Assembly (NCBI RefSeq): GCF_001028665.1
Contig: NZ_CP011503.1
Location: 1,364,001-1,428,000, forward strand
Direction: 5' to 3'
DNA from: Burkholderia pyrrocinia
GTDB lineage: Bacteria; Pseudomonadota; Gammaproteobacteria; Burkholderiales; Burkholderiaceae
DNA length: 64,000 nucleotides
The notes under the pieces are model-generated. The model was not told the DNA's origin, searched no databases, and saw only the letters and a program-made list of their open reading frames with translations. The position numbers were made by a program, and so were the translations under genes. The first letter of the stretch is position 1; each line of letters starts with the position of its first letter. Shown one piece after another: positions 27,807 through 36,820 of this stretch.

Positions 27807-29291
27807 TCAATGCGCCGACGCGGCGGCAGGCGTTTCGCTGACCGGCTTCTCCGTGCGCTGGGCGAGCGGCACCCGCACCACGAAGCGCGAACCGCCTTCC
27901 GGCGCATCCTCGTACGACACGGTACCGCCATGCATCGCGATGATGTCGTGCACGATCGCGAGGCCGAGCCCGGCGCCCGTTTCGACACCGTTGCCGCTTT
28001 GCGCATCGCCGCGGAAGAAGCGCTTGAACAGGTCGGCCTGCTGGTTCGCGGGCACGCCCGGGCCGTTGTCCTCGACGACGATCTCGGCGGCCGGCAGGCC
28101 GTCTTCGAGCGCGCTGCGCGCGACGTTCACGGTGATCCGCGCGCCGTCCGGCCGCGCGAGCGGCACGTATTTCAGCGCATTGTCGAGCAGGTTCGCGATC
28201 ACCTCGCGCAGCAGCACGGGGTTGCCGCGCACGATCAGCTTCTCGTCGTCGCCGGGGTCGTCGCTGCGCTGGAAGCCGAGGTCGACATGCGACGCGAGCG
28301 CGCGCGGCACCCATTCGGCACCCGTCTCGAACGCCATTGCTCCGAGGTCGACGTCGACGAACCGCGCGGCCTGTTCGCCCGGCTCCGCACGCGCGAGCGA
28401 CAGCAACTGGTTCGATAGTCGCACCGCGCGGTCGGCGGCCGCGCGCAGCTCGCGCACCGCGGCGAAGGTCTGGTGCGGGTCGCGCGCGACGGCGGCCTGC
28501 TCCGCATGCAGCTTCACGGCCGTGAGCGGCGTGCGCAACTGGTGCGCGGCATCGGCGATGAACTTGCGTTGCGCGTCGAGTGCGGTCTTCAGGCGGCCGA
28601 GCAGCGCGTTCATCGCACTCGTCAGCGGCCGGATCTCCAGCGGTACCTCGGTTTCGTCGACCGGTTCCAGCGACGTGTGGGTCTGCCGGTTCAGCGAATC
28701 GGCGAGATGCGTGAGCGGGCCGAGTTGCTGGTTCACGACACGCCACACGATACCCCAGCCCGCGAGGAGCAGCAGCAGCAGCGGCATCATGATCGCGACG
28801 AGGAATTCGGCCGCGATCCGGTAGCGGTGCCGCACCGGCTGCGCGACCTCGACGACCATCGGCTTGCCGCCTTCGACGTCGTCGACGCGCACCTGTGCGA
28901 CGCGCACCGCGCGGTTGTCGTACTCGGCCTCGAACACGTATGCGTGATGCATGCGGCGCACGTTGATACCCCGCAGCGGCAGCTTCGGATCGCCGGCGAG
29001 CTCCTGTTCGCCGTCGCTGATCCGGTAGATCAGCGCTTCGGCGGGATCGGAGAACATCGCCTGCGCGAGCGGCGGCACCGTGAACGGCGCGTCGGGCCCG
29101 GCGATCTGGATCTGTTTCGAGATGGCGGTCGCGAGATCGGCGAGCGAGCGGTCGATCACGTGCTGCGTGTATTGCCACGCGAGCCAGTAGGCGATCAGGC
29201 CGCTCATCAGCGCGAGCATCGACAGCGGTGCGGCGAGGCGCCGGAGCAGCGAGCGGCGCAGGCTGGTGGTCACAGCCGGATCAGGAGACAT
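27807..29291 (-). CDS. Sensor histidine kinase of an OmpR-type two-component system
   Basis: A 494-residue inner-membrane kinase. Transmembrane helices lie around residues 20-42 and 165-190 and flank a periplasmic sensor domain of about 120 residues. HAMP, then the phospho-acceptor helix HQLRTPLTAVK (His near residue 249), and a HATPase domain with N-box NLLDNALKY, DNGPGVP and TGAGLGLAIV follow. The periplasmic layout resembles the TctE/QseC group. The ATG at 29291 is preferred over a TTG four codons upstream. Its response regulator lies 116 bases upstream on the same strand. The signal is unknown. Confidence 0.93.
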   Translation of the reverse strand: MSPDPAVTTSLRRSLLRRLAAPLSMLALMSGLIAYWLAWQYTQHVIDRSLADLATAISKQIQIAGPDAPFTVPPLAQAMFSDPAEALIYRISDGEQELAGDPKLPLRGINVRRMHHAYVFEAEYDNRAVRVAQVRVDDVEGGKPMVVEVAQPVRHRYRIAAEFLVAIMMPLLLLLLAGWGIVWRVVNQQLGPLTHLADSLNRQTHTSLEPVDETEVPLEIRPLTSAMNALLGRLKTALDAQRKFIADAAHQLRTPLTAVKLHAEQAAVARDPHQTFAAVRELRAAADRAVRLSNQLLSLARAEPGEQAARFVDVDLGAMAFETGAEWVPRALASHVDLGFQRSDDPGDDEKLIVRGNPVLLREVIANLLDNALKYVPLARPDGARITVNVARSALEDGLPAAEIVVEDNGPGVPANQQADLFKRFFRGDAQSGNGVETGAGLGLAIVHDIIAMHGGTVSYEDAPEGGSRFVVRVPLAQRTEKPVSETPAAASAH

Positions 29292-29407
29292 TTCGACGGG
29301 CAAATGGATAAGCGCCGCTCACGGGGAGCGGCGCGGTCGTGCGCCGGGCGGCGACGCGGAGCAGGGCGCATGCGCCGGCGGCACGCGGCCGGGCGGCGCG
29401 CGGCCGC

Positions 29408-30100
29408 TCAGACGCTCGCCGTCTGGCGGATTTCCTGCAGCAGGTAGCCGAAACCGCGCACCGTAACGATTTCGACACGGCACTGCTCGAGTTTCTTGCG
29501 CACGCGGTGCACATAAACTTCGATCGCGGTATCGCCGAGATCGCCGCCGAAGTGCGTGAGGTGGTCCTGCAACTGGGCCTTGCTGACGACGCGGCCGTGA
29601 CGCAGCAGCAGCATCTCGAGCACCGCGAACTCGCGCGGCGACAGTTCGAGCGGCTTGTCGTCGTTGAATATGCGGCGGTCGACGCCCGACAGGCGGACGC
29701 CGCCGAGCGACACTTCCGGACGCGGCATGTCGCTGTGCGGGCCGCTGCGGCGCATCACCGCGCGGATGCGCGCTTCGAGCTCGGCCGGCTCGAACGGCTT
29801 GAGCATGTAGTCGTCGGCGCCCGAATTCAGGCCCTGGATCCGGTCGTTCAGCTCGTCGCGTGCGGTCAGCACGATGACGGGCGTGTGGCGGTTGGTCTGG
29901 CGGAAGCGCGTGAGCAGCGTCATCCCGTCGATGCCCGGCAGGCCGAGGTCGAGGATCACGAGTTCGTGGCGGTTTTGTGCCAGCGCCTGTTCGGCAAAAA
30001 TGCCGTCATGCACCATGTCGACGGTGAAGCCAGCCTGCTCGAGGCTGCTCTGGATTCCGCGTGCGATGGGGCGGTCGTCTTCGATCAGAAGGAGTCGCAT
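29408..30100 (-). CDS. OmpR-family response regulator
   Basis: A 230-residue regulator. The receiver domain has the acidic pocket EDD (residues 7-9), the phospho-acceptor Asp51 in VILDLGLPG and the conserved Lys in MLKPFE near residue 101. The C-terminal winged helix ends VHRVRKKLEQCRVEIVTVRGFGYLL. It is the first gene of a two-gene operon with the histidine kinase and is related to the TctD/QseB/PmrA group. Confidence 0.95.
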   Translation of the reverse strand: MRLLLIEDDRPIARGIQSSLEQAGFTVDMVHDGIFAEQALAQNRHELVILDLGLPGIDGMTLLTRFRQTNRHTPVIVLTARDELNDRIQGLNSGADDYMLKPFEPAELEARIRAVMRRSGPHSDMPRPEVSLGGVRLSGVDRRIFNDDKPLELSPREFAVLEMLLLRHGRVVSKAQLQDHLTHFGGDLGDTAIEVYVHRVRKKLEQCRVEIVTVRGFGYLLQEIRQTASV

Positions 30101-30222
30101 GAAGTTCGCTCAAGTACAATGGGTTGGCGGTTCAGGCACGCGGACAGCACGAAGCCGTTTCCACAGGGGCGCCGCATCGCGTGACATCAAGCATGGCGGC
30201 CAGCGAACGATTAAATCCAATC

Positions 30223-30453
30223 ATGTCCGATATTTCGATCAACGACCTTGAAGCCGCGATCAATTTCTGGCGCGCCCGCTCGCCGTCGAGCGGCGACGAA
30301 CTCAAACTCTGCGAAGAGGCCAGCGCGCTCTCCAAGCCGTATGCGCTGCTGATTGTACAGCGCGGAAGCGCGCTGCAACTGGAAGGTTTGGACCCCAAGG
30401 CACGGAAAGCATACGAGACTTACGTGCGCCTTAAGGATGGCTTGGAAAGCTGA
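30223..30453 (+). CDS. Small DUF3717-type protein
   Basis: A 76-residue soluble protein. The pattern ISINDLEAAINFWRARSP with KPYALLIVQRGSAL and ARKAYETYVRLKDG matches what I know as DUF3717, a family common in Burkholderiaceae with no known function. The start at 30223 is chosen by homology; an ATG ten codons upstream (30193) is possible and neither has a clear ribosome binding site. It is divergent from the response regulator. Confidence 0.8.
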   Translation: MSDISINDLEAAINFWRARSPSSGDELKLCEEASALSKPYALLIVQRGSALQLEGLDPKARKAYETYVRLKDGLES

Positions 30454-30545
30454 AGGCTTTCGCTGACTACATCCTAGAAAACGTTCATCGAAATGAAAAG
30501 TTGACGCGCCGCGCACCGAACGATGCGCGGCGGTAGAGGAAGGCT

Positions 30546-30854
30546 TCAGGCGGCGGGTTTCGCGTGCGCGCCGGCGCGATCGATGAACAGCGCGAGTTCG
30601 ATGTCGCGTTCGGTCAGACCGTCGGCGTCGTGGGTCGACAGCGTGACGTCGACGCGGTTGTACACGTTGAACCATTCCGGATGGTGGTTCATTTCCTGCG
30701 CCTTGATCGCGACGCGCGTCATGAAACCGAACGCTTCGTTGAAATCGGCGAAGCGCAGGCTGCGCTGGATCGCGTCGCGGCCCGGCATGGCCGTCCAGAG
30801 CGGCAGGCCTTCGAGCCGGGTCTTGCGTTCTTCTGATGTGAGCTTGTGGATCAT
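30546..30854 (-). CDS. phhB: Pterin-4a-carbinolamine dehydratase
   Basis: A 102-residue enzyme that dehydrates the 4a-hydroxypterin released by phenylalanine hydroxylase so that the pterin cofactor can be recycled. It contains the catalytic histidine region [16 protein letters not shown] and ends [23 protein letters not shown] lies before the ATG at 30854. It follows phhA on the same strand with a 147-base gap containing a short tandem repeat, so the two probably form one unit. Confidence 0.95.
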   Translation of the reverse strand: MIHKLTSEERKTRLEGLPLWTAMPGRDAIQRSLRFADFNEAFGFMTRVAIKAQEMNHHPEWFNVYNRVDVTLSTHDADGLTERDIELALFIDRAGAHAKPAA

Positions 30855-30939
30855 CTTGCACCTCTCGTTCGGTAACGGCGCCCGCGCGCGGCTGCGCCGC
30901 GCGGCGAAGCCGGCACCGGTCATTGTTTCATAGTTGTGC

Positions 30940-30981
30940 GACGGGCATCCGGGGACGGGCATCCGGCGACGGGCATCCGCC
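30940..30981. repeat. Three tandem copies of a 14-base repeat in the phhA-phhB gap
   Basis: GACGGGCATCCGGG is followed by two near-identical copies (30954-30967 and 30968-30981) that differ only in the last bases. It is a small minisatellite that may vary in copy number between strains. Confidence 0.8.
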
Positions 30982-31001
30982 ATCCGGCGCGCGCTGGCGC
31001 G

Positions 31002-31895
31002 TCACGCGTCGGCGTCGGCGGGCCAGCCTTCACCCGTGCCGCGATGCAGCACGCGATCGCTATCGAGCACCGCGCCGGCCGCGAATTCGGGCAGCGCCGC
31101 AAGCCGGTCGGCCAGCGCGCGGCCGTCGACGTCGGCGAGCGCGAACAACTGCGAGAAATCGTCGATCACGAAGTAGGTCTTCTGGAACGTGTCGATCCGG
31201 TACTTCGTGCGCATCACGCGTTCGAGATCGAAGCCGAGCCGGTTCGGCGCCGCGCTTTCGAGGCTGTACAGGCTTTCGCCCTTGCTCGACACGATCCCGG
31301 CGCCGTAGATCGACAGCCCGTTCGTGCCGAGCGGGTCGCGGATCAGCCCGAATTCGACTGTATACCAGTAGAGCCGTGCGAGCCGCGCCAGCGCCGCTTC
31401 GTCGTCGGCGACCGCGAGCGCGGTGCGGCCGTATGCCTGCATGTAGTCGGCGAACACCGGGTCGATCAGCAGCGGCACATGGCCGAACAGGTCGTGGAAG
31501 CAGTCGGGTTCCTGCAGGTAGTCGAGCTGGTCGGGGCGGCGCATCCACCAGGTGACCGGAAAACGCCGGTTCGCGAGATGCTCGAAGAACACGCGGTCGG
31601 GCACGAGGCCCGGCACCGCGACGATCTCCCAGCCCGTCGCGGGCTTCAACTGGCGGTTCACGTCGGCGAACGACGGCACGCGGTCGGCCGGCAGGTCGAT
31701 CTTGCCGAGCCCCGCGACGAACGCGTCGCAGGCGCGCCCGCGCAGCAGCACCGACTGGCGCGCATAGAGCTGCTTCCACACCGCATGGTCGACCTGGCCA
31801 TAGCGTTCGAGCGGCTGGTCGATGGTGAAATCTGCGCGGGTTTCGAGGCCCGCGTCGAACTGCTCCTGCAGTTTCGCGGTGACGACGGTGGACAT
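31002..31895 (-). CDS. phhA: Phenylalanine-4-hydroxylase
   Basis: A 297-residue iron- and tetrahydropterin-dependent enzyme that converts phenylalanine to tyrosine. The iron ligands are the two histidines of FHDLFGHVP (about residues 132 and 137) and the glutamate in YTVEFGLI (about residue 179). The start MSTVVTAKL at 31895 gives the length typical of bacterial enzymes; the frame is open eleven codons further up, without a ribosome binding site. A divergent AsnC/Lrp regulator lies across a perfect inverted repeat. Confidence 0.96.
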   Translation of the reverse strand: MSTVVTAKLQEQFDAGLETRADFTIDQPLERYGQVDHAVWKQLYARQSVLLRGRACDAFVAGLGKIDLPADRVPSFADVNRQLKPATGWEIVAVPGLVPDRVFFEHLANRRFPVTWWMRRPDQLDYLQEPDCFHDLFGHVPLLIDPVFADYMQAYGRTALAVADDEAALARLARLYWYTVEFGLIRDPLGTNGLSIYGAGIVSSKGESLYSLESAAPNRLGFDLERVMRTKYRIDTFQKTYFVIDDFSQLFALADVDGRALADRLAALPEFAAGAVLDSDRVLHRGTGEGWPADADA

Positions 31896-31985
31896 GATCA
31901 GGCTCTGCACGCTGTGGTTGGGAACCATGCAAGTGTAGAGCGGCCTGCGCGCGTAATGGGCGCAAAGTTGGCGTTGATTTGCTTG

Positions 31986-32008
31986 TTGATGCGATAATCT
32001 CGCATCAA
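31986..32008. promoter_or_regulatory. Perfect inverted repeat between phhA and the AsnC-type regulator
   Basis: TTGATGCGA-TAATC-TCGCATCAA has nine-base arms and a five-base spacer. It starts 27 bases before the regulator start and 91 bases before phhA. It fits an operator for the AsnC/Lrp protein encoded next to it, controlling both divergent genes (inference). Confidence 0.65.
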
Positions 32009-32034
32009 ATCACGAATCAATGCGGAGAATTCTC

Positions 32035-32520
32035 ATGCTGGAACTCGATCACTTCGATCTCGCGCTGCTGGACGTGCTGCAGCGCTTCGGTCGCGCGACC
32101 CATCAGCAGCTCGGCGAGGAGGTGCCGCTGTCGCCGTCGCAGATCGGCCGGCGGCTGCAGCGGCTCGAGGCGGCCGGCGTGATCGAAGGCTATCGCGTGA
32201 TGCTGCGGCCCGAAAAGCTCGGCCTCGGCGTCACCGCGTTCACGAGCCTGAAGCTCAAGCACCACGGCGATTCGATCATCGAGCAGTTCCAGCAGCAGAT
32301 CGACGTGCTGCCCGAAGTGCTCGAATGCCATGCGGTGGTGGGCGATGCCGACTACCTGCTGCGGATCGTCGCGCCCGACCTGAACGCGCTGTCGCAGTTC
32401 GTGATGAAGAAGCTGATGCGCGTGCCGGGCGTCGACAGCGTGCGCTCGAACATCGTGCTGACGACCTTCAAGCGCAACGGCGCGCTGCCGCTCGCGCACC
32501 TGGCGCCCGGCGCTGCCTGA
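32035..32520 (+). CDS. AsnC/Lrp-family transcriptional regulator, probably of phhAB
   Basis: A 161-residue regulator. The N-terminal helix-turn-helix covers about residues 5-60 (LSPSQIGRRLQRLEAAGVIEGY). The RAM effector-binding domain follows with ECHAVVGDADYLLRI and VMKKLMRVPGVDSVRSNIVL. GGAGA six bases before the ATG at 32035 sets the start. It is divergent from phhA, so phenylalanine or tyrosine is the likely effector. Confidence 0.92.
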   Translation: MLELDHFDLALLDVLQRFGRATHQQLGEEVPLSPSQIGRRLQRLEAAGVIEGYRVMLRPEKLGLGVTAFTSLKLKHHGDSIIEQFQQQIDVLPEVLECHAVVGDADYLLRIVAPDLNALSQFVMKKLMRVPGVDSVRSNIVLTTFKRNGALPLAHLAPGAA

Positions 32521-32613
32521 CGCGGCGGGCAGCGCCAGCGCAAGCCCGCCCGCTATTCGCGGGAACAGGCCCCAGGCGACGCGTGCCGCAACGGCCGCGG
32601 CGGCGGGGCTGGA

Positions 32614-33147
32614 TCAGACGGCTTCGTGCTGCGTGTCGGCGTTCAGCAGGTCGACGTACGCGACCGCGACCAGATCGTCCTGCGATACGCCGAGCTTCGT
32701 GAACACGTCGTGCGCTTCGGCTTCGCCGCCGGCTTCGTCGTCGTCGGGGCCGAGCACGACTTCCAGTTCGATGAAATCGCCCAGGCCGTCGACGCGGTCG
32801 AGGTGGATGCGCGTGCGGCCGGCGAGGTACACGTGCCGTTCCTTCGTCACGATCCCGCGTGTGGTCAGCGCGGTCGCGAGCAGCGCATGCATCGCGTCGG
32901 GATTCGTCACGGGGCTGCGCGTGTAGTACGACGCCTTCGGGCCGTCGCGGTCGTCGCGCTGGTAGAAGATCAGTTCGGCCGGCGTGCCGTCCTCGAAGCG
33001 GCGCAGCTTCAGCCGGCCGCGCGGCACGTCATAGAAGAAATCCTGCTGGCGGTAGAACAGCGGCGCTTCGGTCGCGAGCGTCGCCGCGCGTTCGCGCAGC
33101 TGGTCGAATTCGCGAGCGCGGGCTTTGATCTCGATGTTGCGGGCCAT
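32614..33147 (-). CDS. CYTH-domain protein (class IV adenylate cyclase/thiamine triphosphatase superfamily)
   Basis: A 177-residue protein that starts MARNIEIKARA with the EIKAR form of the CYTH ExExK motif. It continues with RGRLKLRRFEDG, RTRIHLDRVDGLGDFIELEVVL and a Glu/Asp-rich loop, the charged tunnel pattern of the fold. GGAG before the ATG supports the start. CYTH enzymes act on triphosphates; which one is not visible here. It is convergent with the AsnC-type gene. Confidence 0.88.
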   Translation of the reverse strand: MARNIEIKARAREFDQLRERAATLATEAPLFYRQQDFFYDVPRGRLKLRRFEDGTPAELIFYQRDDRDGPKASYYTRSPVTNPDAMHALLATALTTRGIVTKERHVYLAGRTRIHLDRVDGLGDFIELEVVLGPDDDEAGGEAEAHDVFTKLGVSQDDLVAVAYVDLLNADTQHEAV

Positions 33148-33330
33148 GCGGGTCTCCTTCAAGAGGGGTCTCGCGGTGTGCGAACGCACAATCTAGCAAA
33201 AAGGCGGGGATGGTGGCGTGACGGCGGGCGGGCGGGCGGGAGGCGTGGCGAGATGCCGCGTGTCGAGCGCGACGCCGGCGCCCGGCGTGTGGCGCGTGGC
33301 GCGTGGCGGCAGCGCTGTCATCAGCACCGC

Positions 33331-34230
33331 TCATATCGCCCACTGGGCTTCGATCAGCCGCAGCGCGGCCGCGATCGCCGGTTCGTCGCGCCGTTCGGCG
33401 AGCGCCACGAACGTCAGTTCGGTCGGCACCGTCACGCGCTCGACGATCGTCAGCGCATGCGCGTGCGCTTCGGCCAGCGCGGTCGAGTCGCGCGCGAGCG
33501 TCAACCCGATGCCCGATTTGACGAGGTCGAGCATCGATTGCTCCTGGTCGACCTCGGCAACCTTCACGGGCTGCGCACCGGCTTGCGCGAAGCGCCGCGA
33601 CAGCAGCCGGTGATGCGCGGACGCCGGCGGCGTCCAGATCCACGGCAGCGCGGCGAGTGCGCGCCAGTCGTGCGCGCGCTGCACGCGCTCCTTCCAGCCG
33701 GCCGGCGCGAGCACGCGGTACTGGAAATGGGTGAGCGTGACGGTGTGGAACAGCGCGCCGTCGAGCGGATCGTCCTCGCCGGGCCGGCCGATGTAGTAGC
33801 CGACGTCGAGCGCCTGCGCGCGCACCTGTTCGATCACCCAGCCCGACATCCCGTGCCGCAGCGCCGTCTCGATCTGCGGATGGGTTTCGACCAGCGCGCG
33901 CAGGAAGCCGCCGAGCCGCAGGAAGCCAGGATCGAGGATCGTGCCGATCCGCAGCCGGCCGCGCACCTCGTGCCGCAACGCAGCAGCGGCGCGCTGCACG
34001 TCGGCGGCCGCGGCGAGCGCGCGTTCCGCATGCGGCAGCAGCGTCTGGCCGTCGCGCGTGAGCGCGAGCCCGCGCGACGTGCGCGTGAACAGCGCGACGC
34101 CGAGCGTTTCCTGCAGATGCTTGATCTGCAGGCTGACGGCCGGTTGCGTCAGGTGCAGTTGCGCGGCGGCGCGCGTCAGGTTGCCTTCGCGCGCGACCGT
34201 CGCGAACGCGCGGAGCAGGGTGAGATCCAT
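33331..34230 (-). CDS. LysR-family transcriptional regulator
   Basis: A 299-residue regulator. The helix-turn-helix is in residues 1-60 (MDLTLLRAFATVAREGNLTRAAAQLHLTQPAVS), followed by a substrate-binding type effector domain. The start at 34230 gives the canonical N-terminus. It is divergent from the GMC oxidoreductase gene across the hairpin-repeat array, so that gene is a possible target. The ligand is unknown. Confidence 0.92.
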   Translation of the reverse strand: MDLTLLRAFATVAREGNLTRAAAQLHLTQPAVSLQIKHLQETLGVALFTRTSRGLALTRDGQTLLPHAERALAAAADVQRAAAALRHEVRGRLRIGTILDPGFLRLGGFLRALVETHPQIETALRHGMSGWVIEQVRAQALDVGYYIGRPGEDDPLDGALFHTVTLTHFQYRVLAPAGWKERVQRAHDWRALAALPWIWTPPASAHHRLLSRRFAQAGAQPVKVAEVDQEQSMLDLVKSGIGLTLARDSTALAEAHAHALTIVERVTVPTELTFVALAERRDEPAIAAALRLIEAQWAI

Positions 34231-34457
34231 CGTCGTGATATGAGCGCTGCTTATAACGCAGTTCAGCATAACTCATTGGATCGGCGGCCGGCAGCCGGAG
34301 TACGCTTCATCGGTCGCGTCGCCCGGCGGGTTTCGGCCGGCACCGGGCCGGGAGTACGGCAGGGCAGGCGGGCGGTGCCGCAAGCGCGGCCCGCGAGGCA
34401 CTATGCTTGAAATGACGCGCGGCATCGCAGCGCGCGGGATACAACAACGAGATTGCA

Positions 34458-34670
34458 TGGGGTCAGCGAAAGTGCTTACTCCATCCAACCACGCCATGGG
34501 GCCTGAGTAAGCGCTAAAGCACTAACTCGGGCCGACCGCCGTGGGGATGGAGTAAGCGCTGAAGCGCTAACGCTGGCCGACCGCCGTGGGGATGGAGTAA
34601 GTGCTGAAGCGCTAACTCCATCCAACCACGCCATGGGGCCCGAGTAAGCGCTAAAGCGCTAACTCGGGCC
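34458..34670. repeat. Tandem array of hairpin repeats, four full copies and one degenerate copy
   Basis: The core GAGTAAGCGCTRAAGCGCTAA recurs with GAGTAAG at 34505, 34550, 34595 and 34642 (periods 45, 45 and 47), and a decayed copy starts near 34462. Each core is self-complementary. The outer stem alternates between GGATGGAG/CTCCATCC and GGCCCGAG/CTCGGGCC types, with CCGTGGGG or CCATGGGG between units. Confidence 0.9.
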
Positions 34671-34678
34671 GACAGGAG
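34637..34678 (+). promoter_or_regulatory. Hairpin directly upstream of the GMC ribosome binding site
   Basis: GGCCCGAGTAAGCGCT pairs with AGCGCTAACTCGGGCC with one mismatch across AA (34637-34670). GACAGGAG follows at once, and the GTG start is seven bases further. The same arrangement precedes atpC at 61496-61537. The stem could set translation initiation or protect the mRNA 5' end. Confidence 0.7.
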
Positions 34679-34685
34679 ACAAGCC

Positions 34686-36371
34686 GTGAATACACAACGC
34701 ACGCTCGAAGGCGAATTTGATTACGTAATCGTGGGCGCAGGCACCGCGGGCTGCGTGCTCGCGAACCGCCTGACCGAGGATCCCGACATCCGCGTACTGC
34801 TGCTCGAAGCGGGCGGCAAGGACGACTATCACTGGATCCATATCCCGGTCGGCTATCTGTATTGCATCGGCAACCCGCGCACCGACTGGCTGTACAAGAC
34901 GCAGCCGGAAGCGGCGCTCAACGGCCGCGCGCTGGCATATCCGCGCGGCCGCGTGCTCGGCGGCTGCTCGTCGATCAACGGGATGATCTACATGCGCGGC
35001 CAGCGCGAGGATTACGACGGCTGGGCGCAGGAAACCGGCGACGCCGGCTGGTCGTGGGACAGCGTGCTGCCGATCTTCAAGCGCAGCGAGGATCACCATG
35101 CGGGCGAGAGCGACGCGCACGGTGCGGGCGGCTACTGGCGCGTCGAGAAGCAACGGCTGCGCTGGGAGATCCTCGAATCGTTCGCGCAGGCCGCGCAGCA
35201 GACGGGCATCCCGGCGACCGACGATTTCAACCGCGGCGACAATTCCGGGGTCGGTTATTTCGAGGTGAACCAGAAGCGTGGCGTGCGCTGGAATACGTCG
35301 AAGGCGTTCCTGCGGCCCGCGATGGCGCGCCCGAACCTGACCGTGATCACCGGCGCGCAGGCGCAGCGCGTGGTCTTCGAAGGGCGGCGCGCGGTCGGCG
35401 TCGAGTATCACGGCGGCGGCACCGATTACGTCGCGCGGGCACGTGCGGAAGTGCTGCTGACGTCCGGCGCCGTGAATTCCCCGCAATTGCTCGAACTGTC
35501 GGGTATCGGCGACGGCCGGCGGCTGCAGGCGCTCGGCATCGACGTCGTGCAGGATCTGCCGGGCGTCGGCGAAAACCTGCAGGATCACCTGCAATTGCGG
35601 ATGGCGTTTCGCGTCGAAGGCGTGCGCACGCTCAACACGCTGTCCGCGCACTGGTGGGGCAAGCTGATGATCGGCGCGGAATACGCGTTGCTGCAGCGCG
35701 GGCCGATGTCGATGGCGCCGTCGCAGCTCGGCGCATTCGCGAAATCCGATCCAGACGATCCTGCGCTCACGCGCCCCGATCTCGAATACCACGTGCAGCC
35801 GCTGTCGCTCGAACGCTTCGGCGAGCCGCTGCACAGCTTCAACGCGTTCACGGCATCGGTCTGCCATCTGCGGCCGACGTCGCGCGGCAGCGTGCACGTC
35901 ACGAGCGCCGATCCGGCCATCGTGCCCGCGATCGCGCCGAACTATCTGTCGACCGACCACGATCGCCATGTCGCCGCGAACGCGCTGCGCCTCACGCGCC
36001 GGATCGCGTCCGCGCCGGCGCTTGCGCGCTATCGTCCCGAGGAAATCCTGCCGGGCGTGCAGTATCGGACCGAGGCCGAACTGATCGACGCGGCCGGCGC
36101 CGTCGGCACGACGATCTTCCATCCGGTCGGCACCTGCCGGATGGGGCGTGCCGATGACGAGCGTGCGGTGGTCGACAGCCGGCTGCGCGTGCGCGGCATC
36201 GCCGGATTGCGGATCGTCGATGCATCGGTGATGCCGTTCATTACGTCGGGCAACACCAATTCGCCGACGCTGATGATTGCCGAGCGCGCGAGCGACATGA
36301 TCCGTGCCGATCGCCGCGCGGCGCGCGACGCGACGCCGGTGCGAACGGAGGCCACGGTGACGGCCGCGTGA
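34686..36371 (+). CDS. GMC-family FAD oxidoreductase (alcohol/choline dehydrogenase type)
   Basis: A 561-residue flavoprotein. The FAD motif VGAGTAGCVLANRL has GxGxxG at residues 17-22, GRVLGGCSSINGMIYMRG is GMC signature 1, and GAVNSPQLLELSGIG is signature 2. The C-terminus has FHPVGTCRMG and NTNSPTLMIAERASDMI with the catalytic His/Asn region. The start is GTG, preceded by CAGGAG. It resembles BetA but lies outside any choline operon; the substrate is unknown. The hairpin array lies upstream and a liv cluster starts 450 bases downstream. Confidence 0.93.
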   Translation: MNTQRTLEGEFDYVIVGAGTAGCVLANRLTEDPDIRVLLLEAGGKDDYHWIHIPVGYLYCIGNPRTDWLYKTQPEAALNGRALAYPRGRVLGGCSSINGMIYMRGQREDYDGWAQETGDAGWSWDSVLPIFKRSEDHHAGESDAHGAGGYWRVEKQRLRWEILESFAQAAQQTGIPATDDFNRGDNSGVGYFEVNQKRGVRWNTSKAFLRPAMARPNLTVITGAQAQRVVFEGRRAVGVEYHGGGTDYVARARAEVLLTSGAVNSPQLLELSGIGDGRRLQALGIDVVQDLPGVGENLQDHLQLRMAFRVEGVRTLNTLSAHWWGKLMIGAEYALLQRGPMSMAPSQLGAFAKSDPDDPALTRPDLEYHVQPLSLERFGEPLHSFNAFTASVCHLRPTSRGSVHVTSADPAIVPAIAPNYLSTDHDRHVAANALRLTRRIASAPALARYRPEEILPGVQYRTEAELIDAAGAVGTTIFHPVGTCRMGRADDERAVVDSRLRVRGIAGLRIVDASVMPFITSGNTNSPTLMIAERASDMIRADRRAARDATPVRTEATVTAA

Positions 36372-36820
36372 CGGAACGCTGACGCGCGCGACAGCGGGCG
36401 GTCATACTCGCGCCCGCTGATTCGATATGCGAAACAAGCTGCCGTTGTAACGACCATATTGGTTGCCGCGGTTCGAACGGCAGGATCGATGCAAGCCGTG
36501 CATTGGCGAGGCTTTTTTCGTTGCGTGTATGCCGGGCCATGCAGGCAGTCAACTGTCGATGATGCACGTGTCAAAAAAGCGTGGTGAAAAACCGTGCAAA
36601 CCGCATTCGGCATGGCGGCCAGCCCTATAAGTGCAAATCCCGATGATTGCACTGCACCAACGGCGCGACAATGTTGCGCAATGTGCATACGCGTCGGCGC
36701 GGGAGACCACCCTCGAGGCGTACCACGGCGCCCGGGGGCAGCCGGCTGATCCGCTGACCTGTTCGCGGTCGCTTGCACCACGCATCCCGGTGCTTCGCCT
36801 GACTTCGTACGGAAGGGAAC
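36372..36820. other. Intergenic region before the first liv cluster
   Basis: A 449-base gap. Near the left end CAGCGGGCG (36392-36400) pairs with CGCCCGCTG (36411-36419), a stem without a T-tract that may end the GMC transcript. A GAGGC followed by six T lies near 36507-36516. The remainder must hold the liv promoter, but no clear box pair was found. No gene is supported. Confidence 0.5.

Larger units (their letters stand above)
34231..34685. other. Intergenic region between lysR and the GMC gene
   Basis: A 455-base divergent region. The left half (34231-34457) shows no gene or clear signal. The right half is filled by the tandem hairpin repeat array, ending in a ribosome binding site. Confidence 0.6.

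Noticed and set aside
34458..34670. Possible CRISPR array
   Set aside because: The unit is self-complementary and the segments between units are themselves repeated, so there are no unique spacers. No cas gene is near.
34514..34702. Minus-strand frame encoding repeated LLHPHGGRP peptides
   Set aside because: The peptide repetition only mirrors the tandem DNA hairpin array. There is no ribosome binding site and the frame ends inside the GMC gene.
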